Below, piece by piece: positions 53,376-61,714 of a DNA stretch of 64,000 bases. The stretch is from Pseudomonas delhiensis. Lineage in GTDB: Bacteria; Pseudomonadota; Gammaproteobacteria; Pseudomonadales; Pseudomonadaceae. Where the stretch lies: assembly GCF_900187975.1 (NCBI RefSeq), contig NZ_FZPC01000022.1:62001-126000 (forward strand), read 5' to 3'. The stretch's first letter is position 1. Each line of letters starts with the position of its first letter. The notes beneath the pieces were generated by a model, which was given only the letters and a program-made list of their open reading frames with translations, was not told the DNA's origin and ran no database searches. Made by a program: the position numbers and the translations under genes.

Positions 53376-54785
53376 ATGACACTCCCGGAGAGCGCCGTGC
53401 CCCGCCAGACCCTCGCCGAACAGGTCGCCCAGTCCCTCGCCCGACAGATCCGCGAAGGCGCGCTGCAGCGCGGCGACCGCCTGCCCTCGCTGCGCGAGTA
53501 CATGCGCCTGCACGGCCACTCGAAGAATACCGTGATCACCGCCTACGAGCTGCTGGCCGCCCAGGGCCTGGTGGAGGCGCGCCACGGCAAGGGCTTCTTC
53601 GTCCGCGCCAGCGTCCCGCGCGGCAGCGAGGCCGAGGAGCCGCTGCCCTACACCCGCGCCCTGGACACCATCTGGATGATGCGCCAGCAGTTCGTCCGCG
53701 AGCCGGCCCGGGCGCCACTGGGCGAAGGCTTCCCGCCGGTGGCCTGGCTGCAGGACATGCGCCTGGACCGCTTCACCCGCCAGGTGCTGCGCAACGACGC
53801 CAATTCGCTGTTCCGCTACGGCAACCGCCTGGGCAACCCGGCGCTGCGCCAGAGCCTGGTGCGCCGCCTGGCCGGCTACGCCATCGACGGCAACCCGCGG
53901 CAACTCCTCACCACCCACGGCGCCAACCATGCGCTGGACCTGATCGTCCGGCGCTTCGTCGCCCCCGGCGACGCGGTGCTGGTGGAGAACCCCGGCTACT
54001 ACCCGCTGTTCGGCAAGCTGCAGCTGCAGGGCGCGCGCATGCTCAGCGTGCCGCGCCTGGCCGACGGGCCGGACCTGCAGGTGCTGGAGCAGTTGCTGCG
54101 CCACGAACGGCCGAAGCTGTTCTTCCTGCAATCGGTGGGGCACAACCCCACCGGCTCGGACATCTCGCCGGTGAAGGCGCACCAGTTGCTGAAGCTGGCC
54201 GACGAGCACGACCTGCTGCTGGTGGAGGACGACGCCCTGGCCGACTTCAAGCCCAGTTCGGCGATCAAGGTCGCCACCCTCGACCAGCTGCGCCGCACGC
54301 TCTACGTCGGCAGCTTCTCCAAGTCGATCTCGGCCTCGCTGCGGGTCGGCTTCATCGCCGGCAGCCGCGAGCGCATCGAGGAACTGGCGAACCTGAAGAT
54401 GCTGCTGCACACCAGTTGCTCGGAGCTGTGCGAGCGCACCGTGGACGTGGCGCTGGGCGAAGGCTACTTCCTGCGCCACCTCACCCGCCTGCAGGCCCAG
54501 GTCGCCGAGGCCACCCGCGCCGCGCTGGCGGTGCTGGACGAGTTGGGCGCCGAGGTGCTGTGCCGTCCGCAGCAGAGCCTGTACCTCTGGGCACGCTTCC
54601 CGCACATCGACGACGCCGAGGCCTTCACCCGCACCACGCTGCCCCAGGGCCTGGCCCTGGCGCCGGGCGCCATCTTCAGCACCGATCGCGGCCAGGCCAA
54701 CCCCTGGATGCGCCTGAACGTCGCCTACCTGCAGGACCCGCTGTTCGCTGCCTGCGTGCGTCAGGCCCGGGGCGCGCGGCGGTAG
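53376..54785 (+). CDS. MocR-type (GntR HTH + aminotransferase domain) regulator of the mva operon
   Basis: 469 aa from ATG 53376. The N-terminal GntR winged helix is LAEQVAQSLARQIREGALQR then GDRLPSLREYMRLHG and NTVITAYELLAAQGLVEARH. A linker leads to a class I aminotransferase-like domain with GANHALDLIVRRFV and the PLP-lysine segment YVGSFSKSISASLRVGFIAG (Lys in SFSKS). MocR regulators sense an amine or PLP adduct, or have lost catalysis. Divergent from mvaA with GTACAG half-sites between, so it probably controls the mevalonate operon. Its 3' end overlaps the GNAT gene by 25 bp. Confidence 0.9.
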   Translation: MTLPESAVPRQTLAEQVAQSLARQIREGALQRGDRLPSLREYMRLHGHSKNTVITAYELLAAQGLVEARHGKGFFVRASVPRGSEAEEPLPYTRALDTIWMMRQQFVREPARAPLGEGFPPVAWLQDMRLDRFTRQVLRNDANSLFRYGNRLGNPALRQSLVRRLAGYAIDGNPRQLLTTHGANHALDLIVRRFVAPGDAVLVENPGYYPLFGKLQLQGARMLSVPRLADGPDLQVLEQLLRHERPKLFFLQSVGHNPTGSDISPVKAHQLLKLADEHDLLLVEDDALADFKPSSAIKVATLDQLRRTLYVGSFSKSISASLRVGFIAGSRERIEELANLKMLLHTSCSELCERTVDVALGEGYFLRHLTRLQAQVAEATRAALAVLDELGAEVLCRPQQSLYLWARFPHIDDAEAFTRTTLPQGLALAPGAIFSTDRGQANPWMRLNVAYLQDPLFAACVRQARGARR

Positions 54786-55318
54786 ACCAGGGTGTCCTGG
54801 GTGCCGTGCCAGGCATCGTTGCGCGCCCCGCGCAGGGTGCGCACCAGGCGGAAGCCGGCGGCCTCGGCCAGGCGCTGGCTGCGCGGGTTGGCCGAGGACG
54901 TGGTGAGGTACAGCCAGGCCCGCGGCAGTTGCGCGCAGACCTCGCGCAGGGCCGCGCTCAGGTAGCCCTGGCCGGCGAAGCGCGAACTGGCCCAGTAGCC
55001 GATCACGTAACTGTCGCCCCTGCCCCGGGGCTGCAGGCCGATGCAGCCGATCACCTCGGCGCGGTCGGCGCTGAGCAGGAACAGGCGCTTCTCCGCCAGA
55101 GGCGCGGCGTAGTTGGCGATGGCGCCCTTGAGCGAGCGCAGCACCTGCTCGGCGCTCACCTGCGGCGTCACCCAGTCGAGGAAGGGCGCGTGCTCCGCGT
55201 AGCTGTCCTGCAGGGCCCGGCGCAAGGGTTCGCAGAGCGCCAGGCTGGGGCGTACCAGCACGGCGTCGCGGGTGGTCAGGCGGTACTCCACGGGGGGCGT
55301 TTCTTCAGGTGGCGGCAT
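54761..55318 (-). CDS. GNAT-family N-acetyltransferase (RimJ/RimL type)
   Basis: 185 aa. The acetyl-CoA motif A is VIGYWASSRFAGQGYLSAAL (R/QxxGxG/A form) followed by LYLTTSSANPRSQRLAEAAG, the motif B region, and GFRLVRTLRGA. This is the RimJ/RimL-type branch that acetylates protein N-termini or small molecules. Its 3' end overlaps the convergent MocR gene by 25 bp. Confidence 0.88.
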   Translation of the reverse strand: MPPPEETPPVEYRLTTRDAVLVRPSLALCEPLRRALQDSYAEHAPFLDWVTPQVSAEQVLRSLKGAIANYAAPLAEKRLFLLSADRAEVIGCIGLQPRGRGDSYVIGYWASSRFAGQGYLSAALREVCAQLPRAWLYLTTSSANPRSQRLAEAAGFRLVRTLRGARNDAWHGTQDTLVYRRAPRA

Positions 55319-55421
55319 TCGGCCAGACTACCTCAGCCCGGCGCCGCCGGCACCTCCCGGCTGCGTCGGCCGGTCTCGTCTAGGGTATTGGGTAGAGACG
55401 AGCCGTGACGGAAACCAAGCC

Positions 55422-55808
55422 ATGATCGACCTGGAGCTGACCAGGCGCCTGCTCGACGGCGCCCGCCGCGCCGACGGCGGCCCCTTCCCGGCGGAGGCCA
55501 TCGCCCGCCACTACCACGCCGAACTGCACCGCCGCCTGGGCGCGGAGGCGCCGGATGCCGACGTGGTCATCGCCAACGCGCTGATCCTCACCGACCTGAT
55601 GCGCCGCCTGGGCCTGCTGGAAGGCCTCTACCACGGCAACGAGGTCGGCACCCCCAGCGACGGCGAACGCCTGACCGGGGACGGCGAGCGCTTCCTTGTG
55701 CTGCTGGACGATCCGCGGTTCGTCGAGTACCTGGGCAGGCAGCCCTTGCGTGGTGATCGCGAAACGGTGCTGGAGGCTATCCGTCGGTTCAGTCCGGCGG
55801 GTGGATGA
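55422..55808 (+). CDS. Hypothetical protein
   Basis: 128 aa, soluble. Helical segments (TRRLLDGARRADGGPFPAEA, VIANALILTDLMRRLGLLEG) alternate with charged ones, and the end (FVEYLGRQPLRGDRETVLEA) is polar. The start at 55422 is preceded by only a weak purine stretch, so the 5' end is less certain. I do not recognise it. It is followed by a 567-bp repeat region. Confidence 0.6.
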   Translation: MIDLELTRRLLDGARRADGGPFPAEAIARHYHAELHRRLGAEAPDADVVIANALILTDLMRRLGLLEGLYHGNEVGTPSDGERLTGDGERFLVLLDDPRFVEYLGRQPLRGDRETVLEAIRRFSPAGG

Positions 55809-55837
55809 GCCTGGCATATGGGGCTTGCGTAGGATGG

Positions 55838-56375
55838 GTGTCGTACCAGCCGGCAATGCCGGCGTTTCCGGCTGACGCCGGACTTCCCACTCACGCCGAA
55901 CGGTCCCCTCTCCCTTCAGGGGGAGGGTTAGGGAGGGGGCTTGGTGTCAGGGGAAACGCCATCACTGGGATCGAGCTCCGTCCCCTCTCCCCAGCCCTCT
56001 CCCTGAAGGGAGAGGGGGCTATCCGTGCCCAGCGTGAGTGTCGTGCCAGCCGGTGATGCCGGCGTTTCCGGCTGACGCCGGACTTACCACTCACGCCAAA
56101 CGGTGCCCTCTCCCCAACCCTCGCCTACGCGGCCCGCGCTGAAGGGAGAGAGGGCTGTCCCGAGCAAACGGATAACGCAGCGTCAGCCGGCAAGTCCGTA
56201 GGGCGAATAACCGTTCGCGGTTATCCGCCGCCACTTCGTGCCGCCGGTGAGTCCAATCGCGGACGGAGTCCGCTACTACGACCGTGCTTCCTGGAACCGT
56301 AGGAGCGGGCCCTGCCCGCGATCATGGCGTTATCCGAATACCTCACCCCGGATCGAGCTCCGCACCCTCTCCCGC
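55838..56375. repeat. Repeat-rich gap with a 77-bp direct repeat at 200-bp spacing
   Basis: GTGTCGTACCAGCCGGCAAT... (55838-55914) and GTGTCGTGCCAGCCGGTGAT... (56038-56114) match over about 77 bp with few differences, exactly 200 bp apart. Each contains CCGGCGTTTCCGGCTGACGC. CCCTCTCC-type hairpins (55908-55940, 55983-56017) lie between. 56169-56229 is the composite family-2 unit also at 20096. 56257-56321 is the family-1 composite also at 38491. No gene is seen in 55809-56375. Confidence 0.75.
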
Positions 56376-58805
56376 TCAGAACCCCACGCTCGCCTGCACG
56401 AAGAACGTCCGCGGCTGGCCGGCGTAGATGCCGGCGTTGTTGTCGCTGGAGCGGGTGAAGCTCTCCTTGTCGAAGATGTTCTTCACCCCCGCACCGAGCT
56501 TGAGGTTGGACAGCTGCGGGCCGAAGTCGTAGCCCACCCGGGCGTTCCACAGGGCGTAGCCGGGGATGTCGCCGTACTGGCCGTCGGCGGTCGGCTCGGT
56601 GATGTAGTTGTGGGTGAAGCTGCCGTCGGCGTTGGTGCTCGGGCCGGGGGAGCGTTGCTTGGACTGGGCGAAGGCATCGACGTTGTAGGTCCAGCGGTCG
56701 CGCACGTAGCGCAGACCCAGGGTGGCCACCTGGCGCGAGTAGAACGGCAGGTCGCGGCCCTTGAAGCCGGGGATCTCGCCTTCGTAGGTGGCGCGGGTGT
56801 AGGTCAGGGTGCCGTAGGCGGTCAGGCCTTCCAGGCGCGGGTCCAGCGCCGCCAGGTCGTAGTGCAGCGAGGTCTCGATGCCCTGGTGCCTGGTGGCGCC
56901 CAGGTTGGTCCAGCCCACGTCGTTGCTGATGTACTGCAGCTCGTCGTCGAAGTCGATGTAGAACAGCGTCACCTCGCCGCCCCAGGCGCCGTCGTCGTAG
57001 CGCGTGCCGAGCTCGTAGGTGCGCGCCTTCTCCGGTTCCAGGCCGTCGGCGGTCTGGTCGCCGCGGCCGCCCTGGCCGAGCTGGAAGTACTGCAGGCTGC
57101 CGAAGGAGGTCTCGTAGTTGGCGAACAGCTTCCAGGCGTCGGAGACGTGGTACATCACGCTCAGCGCCGGCAGCGGCTCGTTGTAGTCCTTGCTGCGGTT
57201 CTTCGCCTGCACCGGCTTGCCCTTGTTGTCCAGCACCGGGCGGTCCTGCCAGTCGGTGGAGATGCGCTCGAAGCGGATGCCGGGGGTCACCGTCCAGTTG
57301 CCGACGTCGATCTTGTCGTCGATGTACAGCGAGTTGGCCTCGGTGCCGCCGGTGCGGTCCTGGTAGACGTGGCCGTCGGCGCCGGGTTGCGGCGTGGGCA
57401 CGTTGTTCACCAGGGCCACCTGGGAGGCGCGCTCTTCCATGTCTTCCTTCAGGTAGCGGTAGCCGACGCTGGCTTCCTGGGTGGTCGGGCCGAGGAAGAA
57501 GATCCGCGAGATGCGCGGCTCGAAGCCGAAGGTGTGGTAGTCGCGCGGGTAGGACGCGAGGGTCTTGAGGTCGCGGTTGGCGATGTCGCTGCCGCGGAAG
57601 CTGTCGCTGTAGTAGGTCAGCACTTCCAGCTGGGTCAGGTCGTCGATCTTGCGCGTCCACTTGAACGAGCCGTCGCTGCGGCGGCCGCGGAAGTTGTCGT
57701 AGTCGCGCACCGACTGGTAGGGGTCGTGGTCGTACTGCGCCTGGGTCAGGCCGCCGGGCATGTCGACGGTGCCGTCGTAGTAGTGCAGGTTCAGCGCGAA
57801 ATCGTCGGCGTCGGTGGGCGCCCAGTGGGTCTTCAGGGTGACGTCGTCGATGTCGTTGTGGTTGTTGCTGTCGCGGTAGCCGTCGCCCTTCACCCCGGAA
57901 TACAGCAGGGCCATGCCGATGCCGTTGTCGGCGGTGCCGCCGATGAAGGCGTTCTGCATCTGCTTCCAGCCGCCATGGCCGGCGTGCTCGACGGTGGTGC
58001 CCACCTCGCCGGAGAACTTCTTGGGGATGGCCCGGGTGACGAAGTTGATCACCCCGCCGACGTTCTGCGGGCCGTAGCGCACGGAACCGGCGCCGCGCAC
58101 CACGTCGATGCTGTCGTAGCTGCCGGCCACGCCGGGGAACATCGACAGCTGCGGCTGGCCATAGGGCGCCACGGCGGCCGGCACGCCGTCGATGAGGATG
58201 GTGGAGCGCGGCGACAGGCGCGAGGTCAGGCCGCGCACGCCGACGTTGAGGGAGACGTCGCTGCCGCCGGTGCCGTTGTTGTCCTGCACCTGCACGCCGG
58301 GGATGCCGCGCAGCGCCTCGCGCACGCTGACCACGCCCTTCTCCTGCATGGCCTCGCGGCGCACCACGGTGCGCGCGCCGGGGTGGTTCTGCACGTCGCG
58401 TTCCTGGGCGTCGGCCAGCCAGTCGCCGACCACCTTCACCTCGGAGGACTCCATCTGCAGCGGCTCGTCGGCGCCGGCCGCGCGCTTGCGCAGGACGATG
58501 CCGTTGCCGACCACCTGGTAGTCCAGGCCGCTGCCCTGCAGCAGGCGTTCCAGGGCCTGCTCCGGGGTCAGCTCGCCGCTGACCGCCGGGGCCTGCTTGC
58601 CCTCCACCAGGTCGGGGGTGAAGAACAGCTGCAGCGACGCCTGCTGGCCCAGTTGCTTGAGCGCGTCGTTCAGCGGCATCGGGCGGATGTCCACCTGGGC
58701 GGCCTGGGCCTGGCCGGTGGCGGCGGCGATGGCCAGGCCCAGGGCCAGTGGCAGAAGGCGCCGACCGGCGCGGGGGGAAGGCATGCGAAGCGAAGGGTTG
58801 GTCAC
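56376..58805 (-). CDS. fecA: FecA-like TonB-dependent receptor with STN signalling domain
   Basis: 809 aa. The signal peptide (LLPLALGLAIAAATGQAQA) is followed by an STN domain (about 38-108; PLNDALKQLGQQASLQLFF), a TonB-box region, a plug (GVVSVREALRGIPGVQVQDN to IDVVRGAGSVRYGPQNVGG) and a 22-strand barrel ending FFVQASVGF with terminal Phe. The STN domain would signal to the FecR anti-sigma protein encoded next door. The ligand is probably a ferric chelate such as ferric citrate; the fec assignment is by family and order, not by ligand residues. Confidence 0.9.
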   Translation of the reverse strand: MTNPSLRMPSPRAGRRLLPLALGLAIAAATGQAQAAQVDIRPMPLNDALKQLGQQASLQLFFTPDLVEGKQAPAVSGELTPEQALERLLQGSGLDYQVVGNGIVLRKRAAGADEPLQMESSEVKVVGDWLADAQERDVQNHPGARTVVRREAMQEKGVVSVREALRGIPGVQVQDNNGTGGSDVSLNVGVRGLTSRLSPRSTILIDGVPAAVAPYGQPQLSMFPGVAGSYDSIDVVRGAGSVRYGPQNVGGVINFVTRAIPKKFSGEVGTTVEHAGHGGWKQMQNAFIGGTADNGIGMALLYSGVKGDGYRDSNNHNDIDDVTLKTHWAPTDADDFALNLHYYDGTVDMPGGLTQAQYDHDPYQSVRDYDNFRGRRSDGSFKWTRKIDDLTQLEVLTYYSDSFRGSDIANRDLKTLASYPRDYHTFGFEPRISRIFFLGPTTQEASVGYRYLKEDMEERASQVALVNNVPTPQPGADGHVYQDRTGGTEANSLYIDDKIDVGNWTVTPGIRFERISTDWQDRPVLDNKGKPVQAKNRSKDYNEPLPALSVMYHVSDAWKLFANYETSFGSLQYFQLGQGGRGDQTADGLEPEKARTYELGTRYDDGAWGGEVTLFYIDFDDELQYISNDVGWTNLGATRHQGIETSLHYDLAALDPRLEGLTAYGTLTYTRATYEGEIPGFKGRDLPFYSRQVATLGLRYVRDRWTYNVDAFAQSKQRSPGPSTNADGSFTHNYITEPTADGQYGDIPGYALWNARVGYDFGPQLSNLKLGAGVKNIFDKESFTRSSDNNAGIYAGQPRTFFVQASVGF

Positions 58806-58903
58806 GATGTTCCTGTTCCTTGAGGTCCCAATGGCGGCTCGCAGGAAAGGGGCCTGGCGAGCCTTTGCCGGGGAAGACGAAACAGGGCGATGAAAACCTG
58901 AAT

Positions 58904-59866
58904 CTAACGGAGAATTATTTCGCTTGAGCCATCGGGCAAGGCCCGCACCCTGACCGGCAGCAGGTGCGGCAGCGCCATCAGCAAGGCGTCGGTGTCGTCC
59001 ACGCGGAACACGCTGGTCAGGCGCATCTTCGCCACTTCCGGCCCTGCGACGCGCAGCGGCTGGGCACGGTAGCGGGAAACCTCGCGGGCCACTTCGGCCA
59101 GGCTCGCGCCGTTGAACACCAGGCGCCCGTCGCGCCAGGCGGTCTGTGCGGCGACGTCGGTGGCCGCGGCCGGCGCCACCCGCCCCCGGGCGTCGATGCG
59201 CGTGCCCAGCCCCGCGGTCAGCAGCTGTTCGGCGGCGGCCGCTTCGCGCCCGGCCACCCGTACCTTGCCCTCCTCCACCGCTACCCGCACTTCCCCGGCG
59301 TCACGACGCACGTCGAAGCGCGTGCCGGTGACGGTCACCGCGCCCAGCCCGGCGTCGACCACGAAGGGCCGGTCGGCGGCATGGGCGACGCTGAACATGG
59401 CCTCGCCGCGCTCCAGGGTCACGTCGCGGCGCAGGTCTCGGAAGCGCACCTGCAGGCGGGTGTTGCCGTTGAGTTCCAGTTGGCTGCCGTCGGGCAGCTC
59501 CACCTGGCGGCGTTCGCCCAGGGCGGTGTGGAACTCGGCGCTGTAGTCGCGGCCCCAGCCGCCGAACAGCGCGACGCCGGCGGCCAGCCCGGCCACACAG
59601 GCCGCCGCGGCGAACGCCGGCCAGCGCCGCCGTGCACTGCGCGGGCGCAGGGCGATGGGCTCGTCGGCGGCCAGTTGGCGCAGGCGCTGCGCCGGGATCA
59701 GGTCGGCGGCGCTCCACAGGCGCTGCAGCTGCTCGAATTCGTGGCGGTGCGCCGGCGTCGCCAGCCAGGCCTCGAAGGCGGCCTGCCCGGCGGCGTCCAG
59801 CGCGCCGTCCTGGAGGCGCGCGAACCAGCGGGCGGCGGCGTCGCGCGGCGGCTCGGTCAGCGCCAT
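58904..59866 (-). CDS. fecR: FecR-like transmembrane anti-sigma sensor
   Basis: 320 aa. The N-terminal anti-sigma part contains the WFARLQDGALDAAGQAAFEA motif, a single membrane helix is at about 87-105 (WPAFAAAACVAGLAAGVALF), and the periplasmic FecR domain has LPDGSQLELNGNTRLQVRF, VTLERGEAMFSVAH and the C-terminal secretin/TonB-like DDTDALLMALPHLL. It relays ligand binding from the receptor to the sigma factor. It lies between fecI (62 bp) and fecA (98 bp) on the same strand. Confidence 0.92.
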   Translation of the reverse strand: MALTEPPRDAAARWFARLQDGALDAAGQAAFEAWLATPAHRHEFEQLQRLWSAADLIPAQRLRQLAADEPIALRPRSARRRWPAFAAAACVAGLAAGVALFGGWGRDYSAEFHTALGERRQVELPDGSQLELNGNTRLQVRFRDLRRDVTLERGEAMFSVAHAADRPFVVDAGLGAVTVTGTRFDVRRDAGEVRVAVEEGKVRVAGREAAAAEQLLTAGLGTRIDARGRVAPAAATDVAAQTAWRDGRLVFNGASLAEVAREVSRYRAQPLRVAGPEVAKMRLTSVFRVDDTDALLMALPHLLPVRVRALPDGSSEIILR

Positions 59867-59928
59867 GGGCGTTTCCCCGGCACGGTCCTGAGGGTGGGTT
59901 TCACTGGCTGGTCCTTCATCACGGTGAA

Positions 59929-60426
59929 TCACGGTGCATCGCCCAGGCGATCCCTGAGGTGGCGCAGGGTACGGATCATGTATTTTTCCACCATGTTCCT
60001 GCTCAAGCCCAGGCGCTCGGCGATTTCCGCCTGGGACAGCCCCTCCAGCTTCTGCCAGACGAACACCTTGCGGCAATTGGCCGGCAGTTCGGCCAGGGCG
60101 CGTTCGATGGAACCGGCCAGCTGCACCGCGTGCATGGTGGTCTCCGGGTCGCCGTCGGGCGCTTCGTGCCCGTCCAGGTGCTCGATGCCCACCGGCGGGT
60201 GCGCCTGCTCGCGGCGGAAGGCGTCGATGGCCAGGTTGCGCGCCGTGCGGTGCAGGTAGGCGCGCGGCTGCGCCACCGCGGCCTGCGGGGTTTCCAGCAG
60301 GCGCAGGTAGGTGTCGTGGGCCAGGTCCTCCGCATCGACGCGGTTGCGCAGGCGGCGGGTCCAGGCTCCGATGAGCTCCTCGTAGTGTTCGAAGAGCCCA
60401 GGCTTGCGCGGTGGTTTGGCGGGCAT
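59929..60426 (-). CDS. fecI: FecI-like ECF sigma factor
   Basis: 165 aa. Region 2 is ELIGAWTRRLRNRVDAEDLA then HDTYLRLL; region 4 is LAELPANCRKVFVWQKLEG then LSQAEIAERLGLSRNMVEKY. This is the iron-starvation group of ECF sigma factors, released by FecR to transcribe the receptor gene. A weak Fur-box-like stretch (GAATGAGCAAATGGTAATGC, 60446-60465) lies just upstream of the ATG. Longer upstream starts are rejected as they would enter that region. Confidence 0.92.
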   Translation of the reverse strand: MPAKPPRKPGLFEHYEELIGAWTRRLRNRVDAEDLAHDTYLRLLETPQAAVAQPRAYLHRTARNLAIDAFRREQAHPPVGIEHLDGHEAPDGDPETTMHAVQLAGSIERALAELPANCRKVFVWQKLEGLSQAEIAERLGLSRNMVEKYMIRTLRHLRDRLGDAP

Positions 60427-60590
60427 GGGGGGAATAAACGCGAAGAATGAGCAAATGGTAATGCTTCCTGTTTTCCGCTGGCAATGTCCGCCCGGCAACT
60501 TCCCGCGGCATTTCCACCGGCAAGCCGCCGGAACCCCGGGCCGCCTGTGCCCGTCAATCCAGTAGACGCAACGAGGAAGGAGCATCGAAC

Positions 60591-61100
60591 ATGAAAGGCA
60601 TTGGCATCCTCCGCGGCGCCCTGCTCTGGGGCGCCCTGCTGGTATCCGCACCGCTGCTGGCGGCGGACGCCGGGGTGCAGGACTTCGTCAGCCGGGCCTC
60701 GGCCGCCGGCCTGGCCAACATAGACGCGGCCAAGATGGCGCTGAGCAAAAGCCGCTCGGCGGACGTGAAGACCTTCGCCGTCCACCTCATCGACGACAAC
60801 ACCAAGACCAACGTCCAGCTCAAGACCCTGGCCGAAAGCCGCCGCCTGCAACTGGCCGAAGGGCCCGACGAGGCCGGCCGCGCCAGGCTGCAGGAGCTGG
60901 AGGCGCGCCAGGACGACTTCGACGCGGCCTTCGCCCACAGCCAGGTGCGCGCCCAGGAAGAGGCGCTGCGGCTGTTCAGCGAGGCGGCGGAACAGGCCGG
61001 CGACGAGGACGTGCGGCAATTCGCCCAGAACAACCTGGCGGTGCTGCGCCTGCACCTGCAGATGGCCCGCCAGCTGGCCGGGGCCCATGGCGCCGGCTGA
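60591..61100 (+). CDS. DUF4142 secreted protein, copy 2
   Basis: 169 aa. The signal peptide (LRGALLWGALLVSAPLLA, cleavage near residue 25) is followed by a DUF4142 four-helix domain: VQDFVSRASAAGLANIDAAK, SADVKTFAVHLIDDNTKTN, QLKTLAESRRL and AEQAGDEDVRQFAQNNLAVL. It has the typical 'A.IDAA' and 'V..FA..L..DH/N' features, so it is closer to the family consensus than the copy at 5746. Periplasmic, function unknown. Divergent from fecI. Confidence 0.88.
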   Translation: MKGIGILRGALLWGALLVSAPLLAADAGVQDFVSRASAAGLANIDAAKMALSKSRSADVKTFAVHLIDDNTKTNVQLKTLAESRRLQLAEGPDEAGRARLQELEARQDDFDAAFAHSQVRAQEEALRLFSEAAEQAGDEDVRQFAQNNLAVLRLHLQMARQLAGAHGAG

Positions 61101-61247
61101 GCCGCCGGCCACCCATCCGAAACCCCGAACCCTGGCCCTGCCCCGGCCTCTGCCGAATGAAACCGGCTAAACCTACTGGGGACGGACGCTTCCGGGCAGC
61201 GCAGGACTCCCGGACGAAGCCTCACCCAGACACCACAGGAGAACCCC

Positions 61248-61562
61248 ATGACCCCGCATCGATGGTTTCCCTCCCGCCGGCACGACGGCGTGACCGAACT
61301 GCAGACACTGGTCGACGAACTGGGGGCGCTGCTCGAAGGCAGCCACGACCTGGCCGCCAAGGACATCCCCGCGTTCAAGGCGCGCCTGCGCCACCTGACG
61401 GACGACTGCCATGCCATCGGCGACCGCCTGGTCTACCAGGGCCGGCGCGCGCTGCGCCGCGGTGGCGACTACGCCAGCGAGCATCCCTGGCAGGTCGCGC
61501 TCATCCTCGCCGCCACCTGCGGAGCGCTGGTCGCCGCCTGTCTGATCAACCGCCGGCGCTGA
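61248..61562 (+). CDS. DUF883/ElaB/YqjD-like membrane-anchored protein
   Basis: 104 aa. A helical N-terminal half (TELQTLVDELGALLEGSHDL) is followed by a C-terminal anchor (WQVALILAATCGALVAACLI) ending in NRRR. E. coli YqjD/ElaB bind ribosomes to the inner membrane in stationary phase under RpoS; homologues in Pseudomonas are untested. AGGAGAA precedes the ATG. It lies 147 bp downstream of the DUF4142 gene on the same strand. Confidence 0.85.
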   Translation: MTPHRWFPSRRHDGVTELQTLVDELGALLEGSHDLAAKDIPAFKARLRHLTDDCHAIGDRLVYQGRRALRRGGDYASEHPWQVALILAATCGALVAACLINRRR

Positions 61563-61667
61563 ACCCGCACCGCCGCCCGGGCGCCAGGCCCGCACCTCGT
61601 ACGCGAACCGCGCCACGGATTCGGCGCGTGCAGGCCTTCGCGCGCTTCCGCATCGCGCATTTTTAGT

Positions 61668-61696
61668 ATGTAATTACATGATACGTAGTACATTAC
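61668..61696. promoter_or_regulatory. Operator-like palindromes upstream of the KfrA-like gene
   Basis: ATGTAATTACAT (61668-61679) is a perfect 12-bp palindrome, TACGTA is next at 61682, and GTACATTAC (61688-61696) repeats one half. This AT-rich tract in GC-rich surroundings ends 18 bp before the ATG. KfrA proteins on plasmids repress their own gene by binding such sites, so self-regulation is likely. Confidence 0.55.
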
Positions 61697-61714
61697 GAAA
61701 TCACGGGGGCAGCC

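Noticed and set aside
56238-58823. 861-codon open frame opposite fecA
   Set aside because: Antisense shadow; the receptor has signal peptide, STN, plug and barrel.
60446-60465. Strong Fur box upstream of fecI
   Set aside because: Only a weak match to the consensus was found; mentioned in the fecI entry but not called as a feature.
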